A stretch of 35,443 nt of DNA from Burkholderiaceae bacterium (GTDB taxonomy: Bacteria > Pseudomonadota > Gammaproteobacteria > Burkholderiales > Burkholderiaceae). Shown in pieces: positions 1-7,970 of the stretch. The stretch spans positions 1 through 35,443 of the forward strand of contig JAIXPY010000086.1 in assembly GCA_027486025.1 (NCBI GenBank), written 5' to 3'. Under the pieces are notes generated by a model. That model saw nothing but the letters and a program-made list of their open reading frames with translations, had not been told where the DNA came from and searched no databases. Both the position numbers and the translations under genes were made by a program. Within the stretch, counting starts at the first letter, position 1. Each line of letters starts with the position of its first letter.

Positions 1-76
1 CGGCCAAAGCAAAGAGAAAAACGCCCTGCGCAACCATCGCGCGTAGTGGGTCGTATAGTTTCCAAATTCTCCACAT
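1..76 (-). CDS. pufA: LH1 antenna alpha subunit (PufA), 5' part only
   Basis: Only the first 25 codons are in the window; the gene runs off the left edge. The visible N-terminus MWRIWKLYDPLRAMVAQGVF is the classic start of an LH1 (B875) alpha polypeptide of purple bacteria, which spans the inner membrane once and binds bacteriochlorophyll and carotenoid around the reaction centre. The BChl-ligating histidine would lie just outside the window. A strong Shine-Dalgarno (TTAGGAGA) sits 6-7 bases before the ATG and overlaps the TAG stop of the upstream 73-aa ORF, so translation is probably coupled to it. The rest of the puf operon (pufL, pufM, probably pufC) is expected further left. Confidence 0.95.
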   Translation of the reverse strand, partial: MWRIWKLYDPLRAMVAQGVFLFALA

Positions 77-86
77 AATGTTTCTC

Positions 87-308
87 CTAATTTAAGTAAG
101 ACATAAAGCTATAAACGCCGCTTTCCACTGTCTTAAAAAATGATGCGCCGTCTGAGCTTCCAAACAGCCAGCTTTTTTGAGATGCCGGTAAAGCGATCGT
201 AAGCAAGGCAACCCCAAAGATCACTACATAACTAATTAAAAAAATAAGCTTGAATGACAGTCTGTCGTTCACCAAATTTTTATTCAAAACTTCTGTATTT
301 ATCTTCAT
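87..308 (-). CDS. 73-aa single-helix membrane protein between pufB and pufA (PufQ-like candidate)
   Basis: This ORF sits inside the puf operon, 44 bases after pufB and 10 before pufA. It has its own ribosome binding site (AAGAGGTGA, 3-8 bases before the ATG), and its TAG stop overlaps the pufA Shine-Dalgarno. The protein has a polar N-terminus, one hydrophobic helix at about residues 21-41 (LIFLISYVVIFGVALLTIAL), and a short tail ending in SGVYSFMSYLN. It contains no histidine and no cysteine, so it is not an antenna polypeptide with an axial BChl ligand. I do not recognise the family with certainty. Its size and layout (basic residue, helix, then about 30 residues) resemble PufQ, a 70-75 aa protein tied to BChl intermediate handling, but PufQ is normally encoded upstream of pufB. 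Alternatives are a PufX- or protein-W-like LH1 ring component. Base composition looks more AT-rich than its neighbours. Confidence 0.8.
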   Translation of the reverse strand: MKINTEVLNKNLVNDRLSFKLIFLISYVVIFGVALLTIALPASQKSWLFGSSDGASFFKTVESGVYSFMSYLN

Positions 309-352
309 GATTCACCTCTTCACTTTATTTTCTAAAACTTAATTACTGCTAC

Positions 353-499
353 TTAAAAAAACCATGGACGCCACGCCCATACAAGGATGTGCGCAACGAC
401 GGCGATTGCTGAAAATCCGAGAAGACCTTGCACATAAAATGCATGGAATTCTTGAGCTTCTGCATCGGTAAGCCCAGATATAGATCTGTTTTCACTCAT
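353..499 (-). CDS. pufB: LH1 antenna beta subunit (PufB)
   Basis: A 48-aa protein, [20 protein letters not shown] at the N-terminus and [12 protein letters not shown] at the C-terminus. This is a standard LH1 beta polypeptide. The sequence shows the conserved soluble N-terminal segment [10 protein letters not shown], one membrane helix, the A-x3-H motif with His37 as the bacteriochlorophyll ligand, His19 at the membrane interface, and the terminal tryptophans (W41, W43, W46) that tune the B875 absorption. It pairs with PufA to form the ring around the reaction centre. A Shine-Dalgarno AAGGAG lies 8 bases before the ATG. It is preceded by a structured intergenic leader after bchZ. Its length matches the family (about 47-50 aa). 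Confidence 0.97.
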   Translation of the reverse strand: MSENRSISGLTDAEAQEFHAFYVQGLLGFSAIAVVAHILVWAWRPWFF

Positions 500-519
500 G
501 ATGAATACTCCTTAAGACT

Positions 520-531
520 GACCTTTCGGTC
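520..531 (-). promoter_or_regulatory. GNRA-tetraloop hairpin just upstream of the pufB ribosome binding site
   Basis: On the minus strand the sequence GACC-GAAA-GGTC forms a 4-bp GC-rich stem closed by a GAAA (GNRA) tetraloop. It is 6-7 bases before the pufB Shine-Dalgarno AAGGAG. Stable 5' hairpins are known to protect puf mRNA segments in purple bacteria; that role here is inferred. Confidence 0.55.
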
Positions 532-543
532 TTTTCTACATCA

Positions 544-605
544 CCCCTGTAGATTTGGGGATACGGCATGGTGGTGCCATATTGGGACTGCCCTGACATC
601 GGGCA
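544..605 (-). promoter_or_regulatory. Series of short stem-loops in the bchZ-pufB spacer
   Basis: Three more self-complementary segments follow one another between the bchZ stop and pufB: CCCC/GGGG at 544-547 and 557-560, GGCA/TGCC at 565-568 and 575-578, and TGCCC/GGGCA at 589-593 and 601-605. Together with the hairpin at 520-531 they make this spacer unusually structured RNA. This is the place where pufQ is normally found; no pufQ ORF with a ribosome binding site is present here. The stems are short (4-5 bp), so each alone is weak evidence. Confidence 0.4.
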
Positions 606-622
606 AATGGGTTGCGACTTCA

Positions 623-2083
623 TCATGCTGTCTCCATCACGCCAAGCGACGTCTTGGATTTATTCACACAATCTACGGTGACTCGCTCTAGATTTCCGCT
701 GCGAGCCTCGCGCTCAGACATATCACGGAGGCGTTTTGCAACAGAGATCTGGGTTAAAACCGGTTGACCGCTGATTAAGCGATTCAGTAGCAATTGCGCC
801 TCAACATCCCAAGGCATGGCATGGATTGCTGTTTGTAGGCGGGCTGGAGTTGGATCAACCTTATCCATTTCAGTGCCCAAGGGCAAAATATGAAAGAGGG
901 CATCAAATAGTGCATTGCATACTTCTTGAATTAAGTAAGCTGCGCCCGAATATCCCATATACGGGGTTCCGGTATGCCGACGAATAATGGCGCCTGGGAA
1001 GGATGCAGGAATATAGGAGCAGCGAGCATTGACTTCGCTGGCATACATCCGTTCGTTGTAACTTCCAAACAAAACAAGTGGTGTTTTCTTTTGCACCAAA
1101 TCACGGATTGCGATGTTGTCGGTTTTTTGACCGGGCATTCTGGATACGGCAAAGTTGCAAGGCAGGCCCATTTCGGTTTCTAAGAAATGGCTGACACCGC
1201 GGGTATAGGTTTCATTAGCCACAATCGCAAAGCTCGCGGTCCCAAAAAAGTCTTGAGTCACGGAGCGCCATAAGTCCCATACCGGCTTGAGCGTTGTATT
1301 TTTTTCTTGTGCAATAAATGGCTCTGGATCGAGACCAGTAAGCTCGCCTAACTTACGCAAAAAGGCAGTCGTTGAGTGCATGCCAATGGGCGCTTGCAGG
1401 TAGGGGCGCTCTAATGTCTCGCAGAGCAGGCGACCAAATTCGCGGTACATACAAATATTCACATCGGAGTCGGCCAATTTTTCAACATCAGCCAAGTGGC
1501 TGCTAAGCGGAAACACCATATTGATTTGGGCGCCGATGCCTTCAACCAGACGCTTAATCTCCGCTAGATCGCTGTATAAATTGAAGGTGCCATAAGCAGG
1601 TCCGATGATATTGATCATTGGCTTTTCGCCCGCTTTGCGCTCTGGCCGCGCTGGAATTTTCTTTAAGCCGTATTCAGTCCATAACCAGTTCATTGCCCGG
1701 TTAGCGCACTGCCACTGATCTTCATCAATGGTTCTCGGTAAAAAGCGTTTAATTCCGGTTCCTTCTGGAGTAACGCCGCCCCCAATCATTTCAGCGATTG
1801 AGCCTGTCACTACTACGGCAGGTAAATCAGGATCAAGCACTTTATGTGCCCGCTTCATGGATTCTTCGGTACCTTCACGACCCAATTGTTCCTCGGCTAG
1901 CCCCGTCACAACAATGGGTAGCTCATGGGGTGGTAAGGCATCGGTGTAATGCAATACGGACGTTACTGGGAGGTTTTCACAACCAACTGGGCCGTCAATC
2001 ACCACCTGCAAACCCTTGATTGCAGTAAATACATAGACAGCGCCCCAATAGCCGCCAGCACGATCGTGGTCTAGAACTAGCAT
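623..2083 (-). CDS. bchZ: Chlorophyllide a reductase subunit BchZ
   Basis: 486 aa, the usual BchZ length. With BchY it forms the nitrogenase-MoFe-like catalytic component of chlorophyllide a oxidoreductase, which reduces the C7=C8 bond of chlorophyllide a on the path to bacteriochlorophyll a. The N-terminus [20 protein letters not shown] and the [21 protein letters not shown] stretch (shown here only as the family hallmark) are highly conserved. Cys35 in PVGCENLP is the expected BchZ-side ligand of the [4Fe-4S] cluster shared with BchY. The start codon overlaps the bchY stop (TAATG, one base), indicating translational coupling. It is the last bch gene before the puf operon, the order seen in most purple bacterial photosynthesis clusters. 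Confidence 0.97.
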   Translation of the reverse strand: MLVLDHDRAGGYWGAVYVFTAIKGLQVVIDGPVGCENLPVTSVLHYTDALPPHELPIVVTGLAEEQLGREGTEESMKRAHKVLDPDLPAVVVTGSIAEMIGGGVTPEGTGIKRFLPRTIDEDQWQCANRAMNWLWTEYGLKKIPARPERKAGEKPMINIIGPAYGTFNLYSDLAEIKRLVEGIGAQINMVFPLSSHLADVEKLADSDVNICMYREFGRLLCETLERPYLQAPIGMHSTTAFLRKLGELTGLDPEPFIAQEKNTTLKPVWDLWRSVTQDFFGTASFAIVANETYTRGVSHFLETEMGLPCNFAVSRMPGQKTDNIAIRDLVQKKTPLVLFGSYNERMYASEVNARCSYIPASFPGAIIRRHTGTPYMGYSGAAYLIQEVCNALFDALFHILPLGTEMDKVDPTPARLQTAIHAMPWDVEAQLLLNRLISGQPVLTQISVAKRLRDMSEREARSGNLERVTVDCVNKSKTSLGVMETA

Positions 2084-3606
2084 TAGCCCATCTCCTCTGC
2101 TTTTCGTTTCTTCTGCGCCTTTTCATTGCGGCGACGTGTCTCAGCCCGGAAGTCAGGGTGATCAACCGGCACAGCATCCCAAACACCGGCCGCAAAACCA
2201 GTACCAACACCTTCAAAGAAGTCCTTCATGGTGTCAAAACGCGCCTGATTGCCAAGGGCCGAATTAATCACCTGCGCTAACGAGCCAGCTCCAGCCGCAC
2301 CCATCAGTGGCCTTGCTGAAATTAAGTTCGTAAAGTACAGCGATGGAATGGCCGCTTCTTTTGCTTTTTGCACAATCGGTGTTGTACCAATTACTAAATC
2401 AGGTTTGAACTCATGCATCGCGGCAACGTCTTGCTCGAGCGAAGCGCGGTACTGGACATGTACGCCGCGTGCTTCCAGCCAGTCTTGATCTGCACTGCTC
2501 CAGATGGTCTTAGGACAGGCAGTACCAACGTATTTCACTTCAGCGCCGCTCTCAATCAATAAGCGTGCCACTAAGAGCTCAGAACCCTCATAACCGCTCA
2601 TCGTGATGCGGCCCTTGATCGGTTTAGCTGCTAAAGCGGCTTTAATCATTGGCAAGAATTTATCTTTTGATTCGCCAACCTTTGCTTTTGGAATACCGCA
2701 GGCCTCGCCAATCGAATCCAGCCAAGCTGCTGTACCTTCATAACCAATTGGCGCTGAGCCTACAATTTTTCTGCCGGCGGCTTCAAACTCGCGAATACTG
2801 GCGGTATAAAACGGATGGATCGCAGCCACTACTTTTGAGTCCAATGCTTGATAGAGTTCGCGCCATTCACGGGTTGGCACAACCGGCCCTACTGCCAAGC
2901 CCATTGGCTCGAGCATCATGCCAATTCCAACGGGATCGACTGGGAACATTTCACCCAACAAGGTGATGGTTGGCTTGTCCGATACGCCATTGAGTGGGGC
3001 TGATACAGGGCCGGACTCTGCCTCGCCGCGAGCGTAACGCAGCATGGCACTCGCCAATACATCTTTTGCTTCTGCATGGGTTGGCACGCCAAATCCAGGC
3101 ACATCAATTCCAATGATGCGGACACCATTGATTTCTTTTGGCAGAAGCTGCAAAGGCACGCCGCTCGCTGTTGGTACGCACAGATTAATAATCACAATCG
3201 CGTCGTACAGCTCGGGATTAGCTTCTTTGTAAACGGCATCACGAATATCTTCAAACAACTTGCCGGTGACCAAGCTCTCTGAATTAAATGGCACATAACC
3301 CACACTGCGTCGTGCGCCATAAAAGTGGGAAGTAAACGTTAATCCATAGACGCAACATGCCGACCCGGAAAGAATCGTTGCGGTCCGGCGCATACGCAGG
3401 CCGACTCGCAATGATCCAAATGCAGGGCACATACTTTGCGGCTGATCATGCGGACCTTTTGGATAATCCTGTGCGTACTGCCCCAAAATCTCGCTTTTAT
3501 TCGAGGCCTGCGCTGCTGCTAATAACTTTTCTGCGCCAGAATGGCAACCAAGCCCATCCTGGGTCAGTGCTTCGCTCTGAATTGGAATTATTTTGGATTG
3601 GCTCAT
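2083..3606 (-). CDS. bchY: Chlorophyllide a reductase subunit BchY
   Basis: 507 aa, in the normal range for BchY. It is the partner of BchZ in the catalytic component of chlorophyllide a oxidoreductase. Three conserved cysteines expected to hold the [4Fe-4S] cluster are visible in their usual contexts: Cys60 ([10 protein letters not shown]), Cys85 ([10 protein letters not shown]) and Cys143 (NLCVPTASG). The conserved block [17 protein letters not shown] follows the second cysteine. The C-terminus is rich in Lys/Arg/Glu. It lies 11 bases after bchX and overlaps bchZ by one base, so bchX-bchY-bchZ are one transcript. The ribosome binding site before its ATG is weak, which suggests coupling to bchX. 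Confidence 0.97.
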   Translation of the reverse strand: MSQSKIIPIQSEALTQDGLGCHSGAEKLLAAAQASNKSEILGQYAQDYPKGPHDQPQSMCPAFGSLRVGLRMRRTATILSGSACCVYGLTFTSHFYGARRSVGYVPFNSESLVTGKLFEDIRDAVYKEANPELYDAIVIINLCVPTASGVPLQLLPKEINGVRIIGIDVPGFGVPTHAEAKDVLASAMLRYARGEAESGPVSAPLNGVSDKPTITLLGEMFPVDPVGIGMMLEPMGLAVGPVVPTREWRELYQALDSKVVAAIHPFYTASIREFEAAGRKIVGSAPIGYEGTAAWLDSIGEACGIPKAKVGESKDKFLPMIKAALAAKPIKGRITMSGYEGSELLVARLLIESGAEVKYVGTACPKTIWSSADQDWLEARGVHVQYRASLEQDVAAMHEFKPDLVIGTTPIVQKAKEAAIPSLYFTNLISARPLMGAAGAGSLAQVINSALGNQARFDTMKDFFEGVGTGFAAGVWDAVPVDHPDFRAETRRRNEKAQKKRKAEEMG

Positions 3607-3617
3607 GGTATTGATCT

Positions 3618-4625
3618 TTAGACTTTGTCGTAGATCACTTCGAGGGTTGGCTTGATGACTTCATCCTTGCCAACCATGTCAAAAATAGTGGCAGGCTCAA
3701 GCACGACATTACGACCCACTTGATCTGCCGAGAACAGTCCTAATAAATCATCCGAAGACATTGGCTTTGGTCGTACTGGTGGCGCTTCAGCCACGTTGAG
3801 TGCTAATGCCTCAAACACCGATGCCCACTGACTATCGGGTTTGCCGATGATCTCGTAACTCGCGCTCTTGCGGCGAATGTCCTCGTTTGCAGGAATGGCA
3901 GACAGAACTGGAATCCCTACTTTTTCAGCAAAGGCGCTGGCTTCACCGGTACCATCGTCTTTGTTGATCACCATGCCGGCTACGCCGACATTACCGCCCA
4001 GCTTACGGAAATACTCTACTGCTGAGCAAACATTATTGGCAACATAAAGTGATTGCAAATCATTACTTGCAACCACAATCACTTTTTGACACATGTCACG
4101 AGCAATAGGTAAACCGAATCCGCCGCAAACCACATCGCCTAAGAAGTCGAGCAAGACGTAATCAAAACCCCAGTCATGGAAACCGAGCTTTTCAAGTGTT
4201 TCAAATCCGTGGATGATGCCGCGCCCACCGCAACCACGACCCACTTCAGGTCCGCCTAATTCCATTGCAAACACGCCATCGCGCTTAAAGCACACATCGC
4301 CGATTTTGACTTCTTCACCGGCTAATTTTTTCTTCGATGAGGTTTCAATAATAGTGGGGCAAGCTTTTCCGCCGAAGAGCAAGGAGGTGGTATCGCTCTT
4401 TGGATCGCAACCAATCAGCAATACTTTTTTACCTTGCTGCGCCATCATGTAGGACAAATTGGCTAAGGTAAAACTTTTACCGATTCCGCCTTTGCCGTAG
4501 ATCGCAATAATCTGCGTTTTCTTGGTGACTTCGCCGGTATGTACTGGATCGGGATCGACTGCAGCTTCTTTTTTTAAGTTTGTAAACTGAATGGTGATTT
4601 CTTTTGGGTTCACTGGGGCGTTCAT
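3618..4625 (-). CDS. bchX: Chlorophyllide a reductase iron protein BchX
   Basis: 335 aa, a NifH-like ATPase that is the electron-donating component of chlorophyllide a oxidoreductase. The P-loop GKGGIGKS is at residues 44-51. The two cysteines that bridge the [4Fe-4S] cluster of the homodimer are Cys132 (GRGCGGRG) and Cys167 (DVVCGGFGLP). The longer N-terminal extension before the P-loop separates BchX from BchL and NifH, and the downstream neighbours bchY and bchZ confirm it. The ATG overlaps the bchC stop (ATGA, 4 bases), so translation is coupled to bchC. Confidence 0.97.
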   Translation of the reverse strand: MNAPVNPKEITIQFTNLKKEAAVDPDPVHTGEVTKKTQIIAIYGKGGIGKSFTLANLSYMMAQQGKKVLLIGCDPKSDTTSLLFGGKACPTIIETSSKKKLAGEEVKIGDVCFKRDGVFAMELGGPEVGRGCGGRGIIHGFETLEKLGFHDWGFDYVLLDFLGDVVCGGFGLPIARDMCQKVIVVASNDLQSLYVANNVCSAVEYFRKLGGNVGVAGMVINKDDGTGEASAFAEKVGIPVLSAIPANEDIRRKSASYEIIGKPDSQWASVFEALALNVAEAPPVRPKPMSSDDLLGLFSADQVGRNVVLEPATIFDMVGKDEVIKPTLEVIYDKV

Positions 4626-5569
4626 TTTTCACTTCTCCAATCCACTATCATTTTTAAACAGCGTGCATCTTCAAACGCTGTACGGTAAACATCATCTATT
4701 TGGGTTGATGAACGATGGTGAGTAATCAAGTCATCTAAACTCAGAAGACCTGCATCGATGCAATTCTTTACGGCATTTAAATCGCTGGGATCCCATTGCG
4801 ATGCAATTCGCAACTTCGCTTCCCGCATAAATGCTGGTGCAAATTGAAACGCGATATCGTTGTCATAAAAGCCAGCAAGAATAATTTCGCCGCCATGCTT
4901 GAGTCGTGAAATTAATTGGTTTAATACCTGCGCTTGGCCACTAGCATCACAAATGCGTGCATAGTCCTTTCTTGCATCGCTATCGGGATGAATCACTTGA
5001 TATCCTTTGGCACCACTCATGCGGTCAGCATTGACTTCCCAGACCACTGGTTGATGCCCCAACATCACCGCAATGCGCGCAATTAAGCGGCCCACTACGC
5101 CGTGTCCAATAATTAAGTCAGGTTGCTTATGCACATTGCCCTGTGTCACGTGATATGCCGTAGCAGCTAGTGCAAGTAGCACGCCTTCTCTACCGATTTG
5201 CTCTGATAAAGGCGTCACGCGCACTGATGGAACAACTACATGCGATGCTGCTCCGCCAAATAATCCTTTAACATCGCCAAAGCATTTTGCGCCCGGTACA
5301 AATACGCGCTGACCAACTGGAATGGTGGCTTTGGGTCCTACCTCGATGACCCTACCGACAGACTCATAACCAGGAACAAGGGGGTAACCCATCCCCGGAA
5401 AGTGGGGCATCGTGCCGTTCCACAGTAACTTTTCAGTACCAGTACTAATACCACTCCATTCGATTTCGACCACAACGTCATCGGGCTTAGGCTCATCCAG
5501 TACAAGCCTGCTCAACTTGAGTTCTTTGGGAGACTCAATGACAACGGCGGTGGAATGGATGGCGCTCAT
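4622..5569 (-). CDS. bchC: 3-hydroxyethyl bacteriochlorophyllide a dehydrogenase BchC
   Basis: 315 aa. It is a medium-chain dehydrogenase-like protein that oxidises the C3 1-hydroxyethyl group of bacteriochlorophyllide to an acetyl group, one of the last steps to BChl a. Visible features are the GroES-like N-terminal part (ISTGTEKLLWNGTMPHFPG, then YPLVPGYESVGRV) and a nucleotide-binding half with the motif IIGHGVVGRLIARI. It is the first gene of the bchC-X-Y-Z group, 81 bases after crtF. The ATG has no Shine-Dalgarno in front of it: it is preceded by AT-rich DNA holding a tandem PpsR-type box with a probable -10, so the message from that promoter may be nearly leaderless. Read-through from crtE-crtF is also likely. 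Confidence 0.95.
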   Translation of the reverse strand: MSAIHSTAVVIESPKELKLSRLVLDEPKPDDVVVEIEWSGISTGTEKLLWNGTMPHFPGMGYPLVPGYESVGRVIEVGPKATIPVGQRVFVPGAKCFGDVKGLFGGAASHVVVPSVRVTPLSEQIGREGVLLALAATAYHVTQGNVHKQPDLIIGHGVVGRLIARIAVMLGHQPVVWEVNADRMSGAKGYQVIHPDSDARKDYARICDASGQAQVLNQLISRLKHGGEIILAGFYDNDIAFQFAPAFMREAKLRIASQWDPSDLNAVKNCIDAGLLSLDDLITHHRSSTQIDDVYRTAFEDARCLKMIVDWRSEK

Positions 5570-5570
5570 G

Positions 5571-5614
5571 TGTAATATTTTATTTACTTTGCTAGATGTA
5601 AACTAATTTATACA
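5571..5614 (-). promoter_or_regulatory. Tandem PpsR/CrtJ-type boxes and promoter of bchC
   Basis: Read on the minus strand, TGTATAAATTAGTTTACA (5614-5597, a perfect TGT-N12-ACA) is followed after exactly 8 bp by AGTAAATAAAATATTACA (5588-5571, TGT-N12-ACT in the other orientation, one mismatch). TGT-N12-ACA pairs 8 bp apart are the known operator layout for the redox/light repressor CrtJ/PpsR. A probable -35 (TTTACA) is the end of the first box, and a -10 (AATATT), 17 bp on, lies in the second. A second possible -10, TATAAT, is at 5614-5619. The arrangement matches the crtE upstream region base for base in spacing. Confidence 0.8.
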
Positions 5615-5650
5615 TTATATCTAGGTTCAGCATCAGTATTTACCCTTAAA

Positions 5651-6829
5651 TTACCGGATAGCCAGCACGATTTGCGTGTTAATTGGCATCTTGGTTGCCA
5701 CGGTTTGTACCGATTTAAACCCGACTTTTTTCAGTAAGTTACTGATTTCATTGATTGTTCTTGGTCGACCCCGGCCCATGGCCAATAAATAAAAGCCAAA
5801 ATAGGCATGCCCCATCGCTTGCGCATCCGGCGCATCCGCCATGGGTTCTGCGATTAAGAGGGTCCCGCCGCTGGGCAAAGCTACATATATAGAGGTGAGC
5901 AAGGTCAAAACGCGCTCATCATCGTGGTCAAAAATGACGCGCACCAGCGTAATCAAATCGGCACCGGTAGGCAGGGTATCGGTAAAAAAATTACCGCCGT
6001 GGGTCTGAATTTCCCGCGTTGCTGGACTTGATCCCAGTTGCTGTGCCGCCAGTTGCGCTACTCCCGGCAGATCAAACAGCATTTTTTTCAGCTGTGGACT
6101 GCCCTCATGCACGCACTTTAGAAATGTTCCCTGACCTCCGCCAACATCGAGCATGCACTGATGCTTACTGAAGTTGTAGGCATCGACAATCTCATCGGCA
6201 ACCAAGGGTAAGGATGCCGACATCAGTGCGGAGTATTCAGCCACGCTCTCTTGATTTTTGAGTGAAGCCTGATCTTCGTCCTTATCCGAAACGTAAGGCC
6301 AATACTTGCCTAAGTTACGCTCACCCAAAGAGCCAGATAGGAGAGCAAGTGGGTCACGCATGTCGGCATAGAAAGCTGTATGGTGCTCCACCATCGCCGC
6401 AATGGCATCGTTACCAACCAATGGAGAACCGAGTGCACCCAAACCGTAACGCGCTTCAGAGCGACGCTCGAGCAAGCGAATTGCTACTGCCGCATCGACC
6501 AATGTTTGCAATCCTTTCATCGGAAAATGCGTTACGCGACTCAGATCTTCCAGACTGAGTGGGCCATTTTTCAAAAGATTAAATACATTGAGTCGCACAC
6601 ACGCCAATAGGATTTGTGAGTACACAAATCCGGACATCACGTCAAATAAATTGCTAGCGCGGGAGCGGGAGATGGAACGAAAAATCGGGAGACTTGCAGC
6701 AAGGCGTTGAAAGCGTTTTGTCGCAATCAACTGATCGCGCAGGATTAACACGCGGTCCCAAAAACTATACTCTGGCTTTAGCGGCAATTGCGTTTGCGGA
6801 GTAACGGTTTCGTTTGCAACAGTGGGCAT
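5651..6829 (-). CDS. crtF: Carotenoid O-methyltransferase CrtF (hydroxyneurosporene / demethylspheroidene methyltransferase)
   Basis: 392 aa. CrtF uses S-adenosylmethionine to methylate the 1-hydroxyl group of hydroxyneurosporene or demethylspheroidene in the spheroidene pathway. The N-terminal half is a winged-helix dimerisation region (LACVRLNVFNLLKNGPLSLEDLS), as in plant-type O-methyltransferases. The SAM-binding motif LDVGGGQG is at residues 227-234, followed by DLITLVRVIFDHDDERVLTLL and a C-terminal GRPRTINEI segment typical of CrtF. It lies 17 bases after crtE with a short AAGG ribosome binding site, so crtE-crtF are co-transcribed. Its presence indicates spheroidene or spheroidenone as the carotenoid. 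Confidence 0.93.
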   Translation of the reverse strand: MPTVANETVTPQTQLPLKPEYSFWDRVLILRDQLIATKRFQRLAASLPIFRSISRSRASNLFDVMSGFVYSQILLACVRLNVFNLLKNGPLSLEDLSRVTHFPMKGLQTLVDAAVAIRLLERRSEARYGLGALGSPLVGNDAIAAMVEHHTAFYADMRDPLALLSGSLGERNLGKYWPYVSDKDEDQASLKNQESVAEYSALMSASLPLVADEIVDAYNFSKHQCMLDVGGGQGTFLKCVHEGSPQLKKMLFDLPGVAQLAAQQLGSSPATREIQTHGGNFFTDTLPTGADLITLVRVIFDHDDERVLTLLTSIYVALPSGGTLLIAEPMADAPDAQAMGHAYFGFYLLAMGRGRPRTINEISNLLKKVGFKSVQTVATKMPINTQIVLAIR

Positions 6830-6846
6830 ATCTGCCTTGGCCGATT

Positions 6847-7752
6847 CTATGCGGCCATACGACTAATACCAGCCGCAATCAAGCGTGCATCTTTTTCAAA
6901 CCAAGCTGCTGGCAACAGGCGCTCAGCCTCATGCCTGACCAGCATCTTTAATGCGGCATCGCCTTTGCAATTCGGTATCGATCTAATCGCTTTAGAAACG
7001 AGTTCATCAAAGTATTGAACTGCGCCACCGAGCCCAAGTTCACGCGCAGAACTGGGTCGATTGTGCTCGACATCTTGCCCAGCAGGCTTACCTAACATCT
7101 GCGTATCGCCCAAGACATCGCGAATATCATCGGCCACTTGATATGCCTCACCAAGCCACTCGCCCAGCGCACGCCACGTATCCGCATCGGAGCCGGCTGC
7201 TTGCGCGCCACATGCTGTTGCTGCAGCAAACAATGCTCCTGTTTTTGCGCGTTGATAGTCACCGAGAATCGCTTGAGGCTCACACTCCCAGGCCTGCCCT
7301 GCAATAATTCCGCTGGGAGCTCCAACACCGGCTGAGATGGTTTTAATTAACGGTGCAATGCGATTTGCAGAATGACGCGCTGCCAATGCCACCTCTTGAT
7401 ATGCCATCACGATTAAGGCATCACCCGACAGCACCGCTAAGCGCTCACCGTATTGGCGATGGACCGACGGCACACCGCGGCGCAACTCCGCATTATCAAA
7501 ACACGGTAAATCATCGTGGACCAACGATGCGCAATGGAGCAACTCAATTGCAATCGCGGCCGCCATCGATAGTGCAGGATCGTCATCGCCGCAAGCATGT
7601 GCCACTGCCAAGGTCAGTTGTGGGCGAATACGGGCACCCCCTGGAAATACCGCATGGCGCATTGCTGCGCTTAATAACTTGGGGCCAGTGTCGGATTCGT
7701 GGCGCGTCAATGCCGCTTCTAATGCGCGATTGATATGCTTCATTGGTGACAT
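6847..7752 (-). CDS. crtE: Geranylgeranyl diphosphate synthase CrtE
   Basis: 301 aa from the chosen start. It condenses isopentenyl diphosphate with allylic diphosphates to GGPP, the precursor for carotenoids and the BChl tail. The two aspartate-rich motifs that bind Mg-diphosphate are visible: DDLPCFD (residues 80-86) and DDIRD (208-212), together with GGARIRPQL near residue 38. The ATG at 7752 is preferred because GGGAG lies 8 bases before it; an in-frame GTG at 7761 is too close to that site. It is the first gene of the minus-strand crtE-crtF-bchCXYZ-puf superoperon and has a tandem PpsR-type box about 50 bases upstream. A farnesyl diphosphate synthase (IspA) would look similar, but the context favours CrtE. 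Confidence 0.92.
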   Translation of the reverse strand: MSPMKHINRALEAALTRHESDTGPKLLSAAMRHAVFPGGARIRPQLTLAVAHACGDDDPALSMAAAIAIELLHCASLVHDDLPCFDNAELRRGVPSVHRQYGERLAVLSGDALIVMAYQEVALAARHSANRIAPLIKTISAGVGAPSGIIAGQAWECEPQAILGDYQRAKTGALFAAATACGAQAAGSDADTWRALGEWLGEAYQVADDIRDVLGDTQMLGKPAGQDVEHNRPSSARELGLGGAVQYFDELVSKAIRSIPNCKGDAALKMLVRHEAERLLPAAWFEKDARLIAAGISRMAA

Positions 7753-7801
7753 AAGGCACACTCCCGAGGGTGAATCGTCAAAATCCGTGGACGATTTGTG
7801 G

Positions 7802-7845
7802 TGTAAATATTTAATTACTTGCTAATATGTAAAAAAATATAGACA
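7802..7845 (-). promoter_or_regulatory. Tandem PpsR/CrtJ-type boxes and promoter of crtE
   Basis: On the minus strand, TGTCTATATTTTTTTACA (7845-7828, perfect TGT-N12-ACA) and AGTAATTAAATATTTACA (7819-7802, one mismatch) are separated by 8 bp (TATTAGCA). A probable -35 TTTACA closes the first box and a -10 (AATATT or ATATTT) lies in the second at 16-17 bp spacing, so a bound repressor would cover the promoter. The predicted leader of about 40-45 bases then reaches the crtE Shine-Dalgarno. The same region separates divergent crtE and bchO, so it may also affect bchO. Confidence 0.8.
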
Positions 7846-7921
7846 CTCTTATCCTTACTGTCAACCTATGAAACCCTTAGAGCTGTCATGAACGGACCGA
7901 AATTACCGGTATTTTGCCCAT

Positions 7922-7942
7922 ATTGCCTAAAAATTAGGCAAT
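7922..7942. promoter_or_regulatory. Perfect 9-bp inverted repeat upstream of bchO
   Basis: ATTGCCTAA and TTAGGCAAT flank a 3-base AAA loop, a perfect 9-bp palindrome 29 bases before the bchO ATG. AAAATTAGG from its right arm is repeated at 7960-7968, directly before the start codon, exactly 30 bases further. It could be an operator or an mRNA hairpin in the bchO leader. It has no T-run behind it and is poorly placed for a terminator. No regulator can be named. Confidence 0.5.
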
Positions 7943-7970
7943 TTAGCCCCTTTCAGCTCAAAATTAGGTC

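Noticed and set aside
428-691. 87-codon + strand frame over pufB and the bchZ end
   Set aside because: It is antisense to pufB, whose family identity is certain, and to the bchZ leader region.
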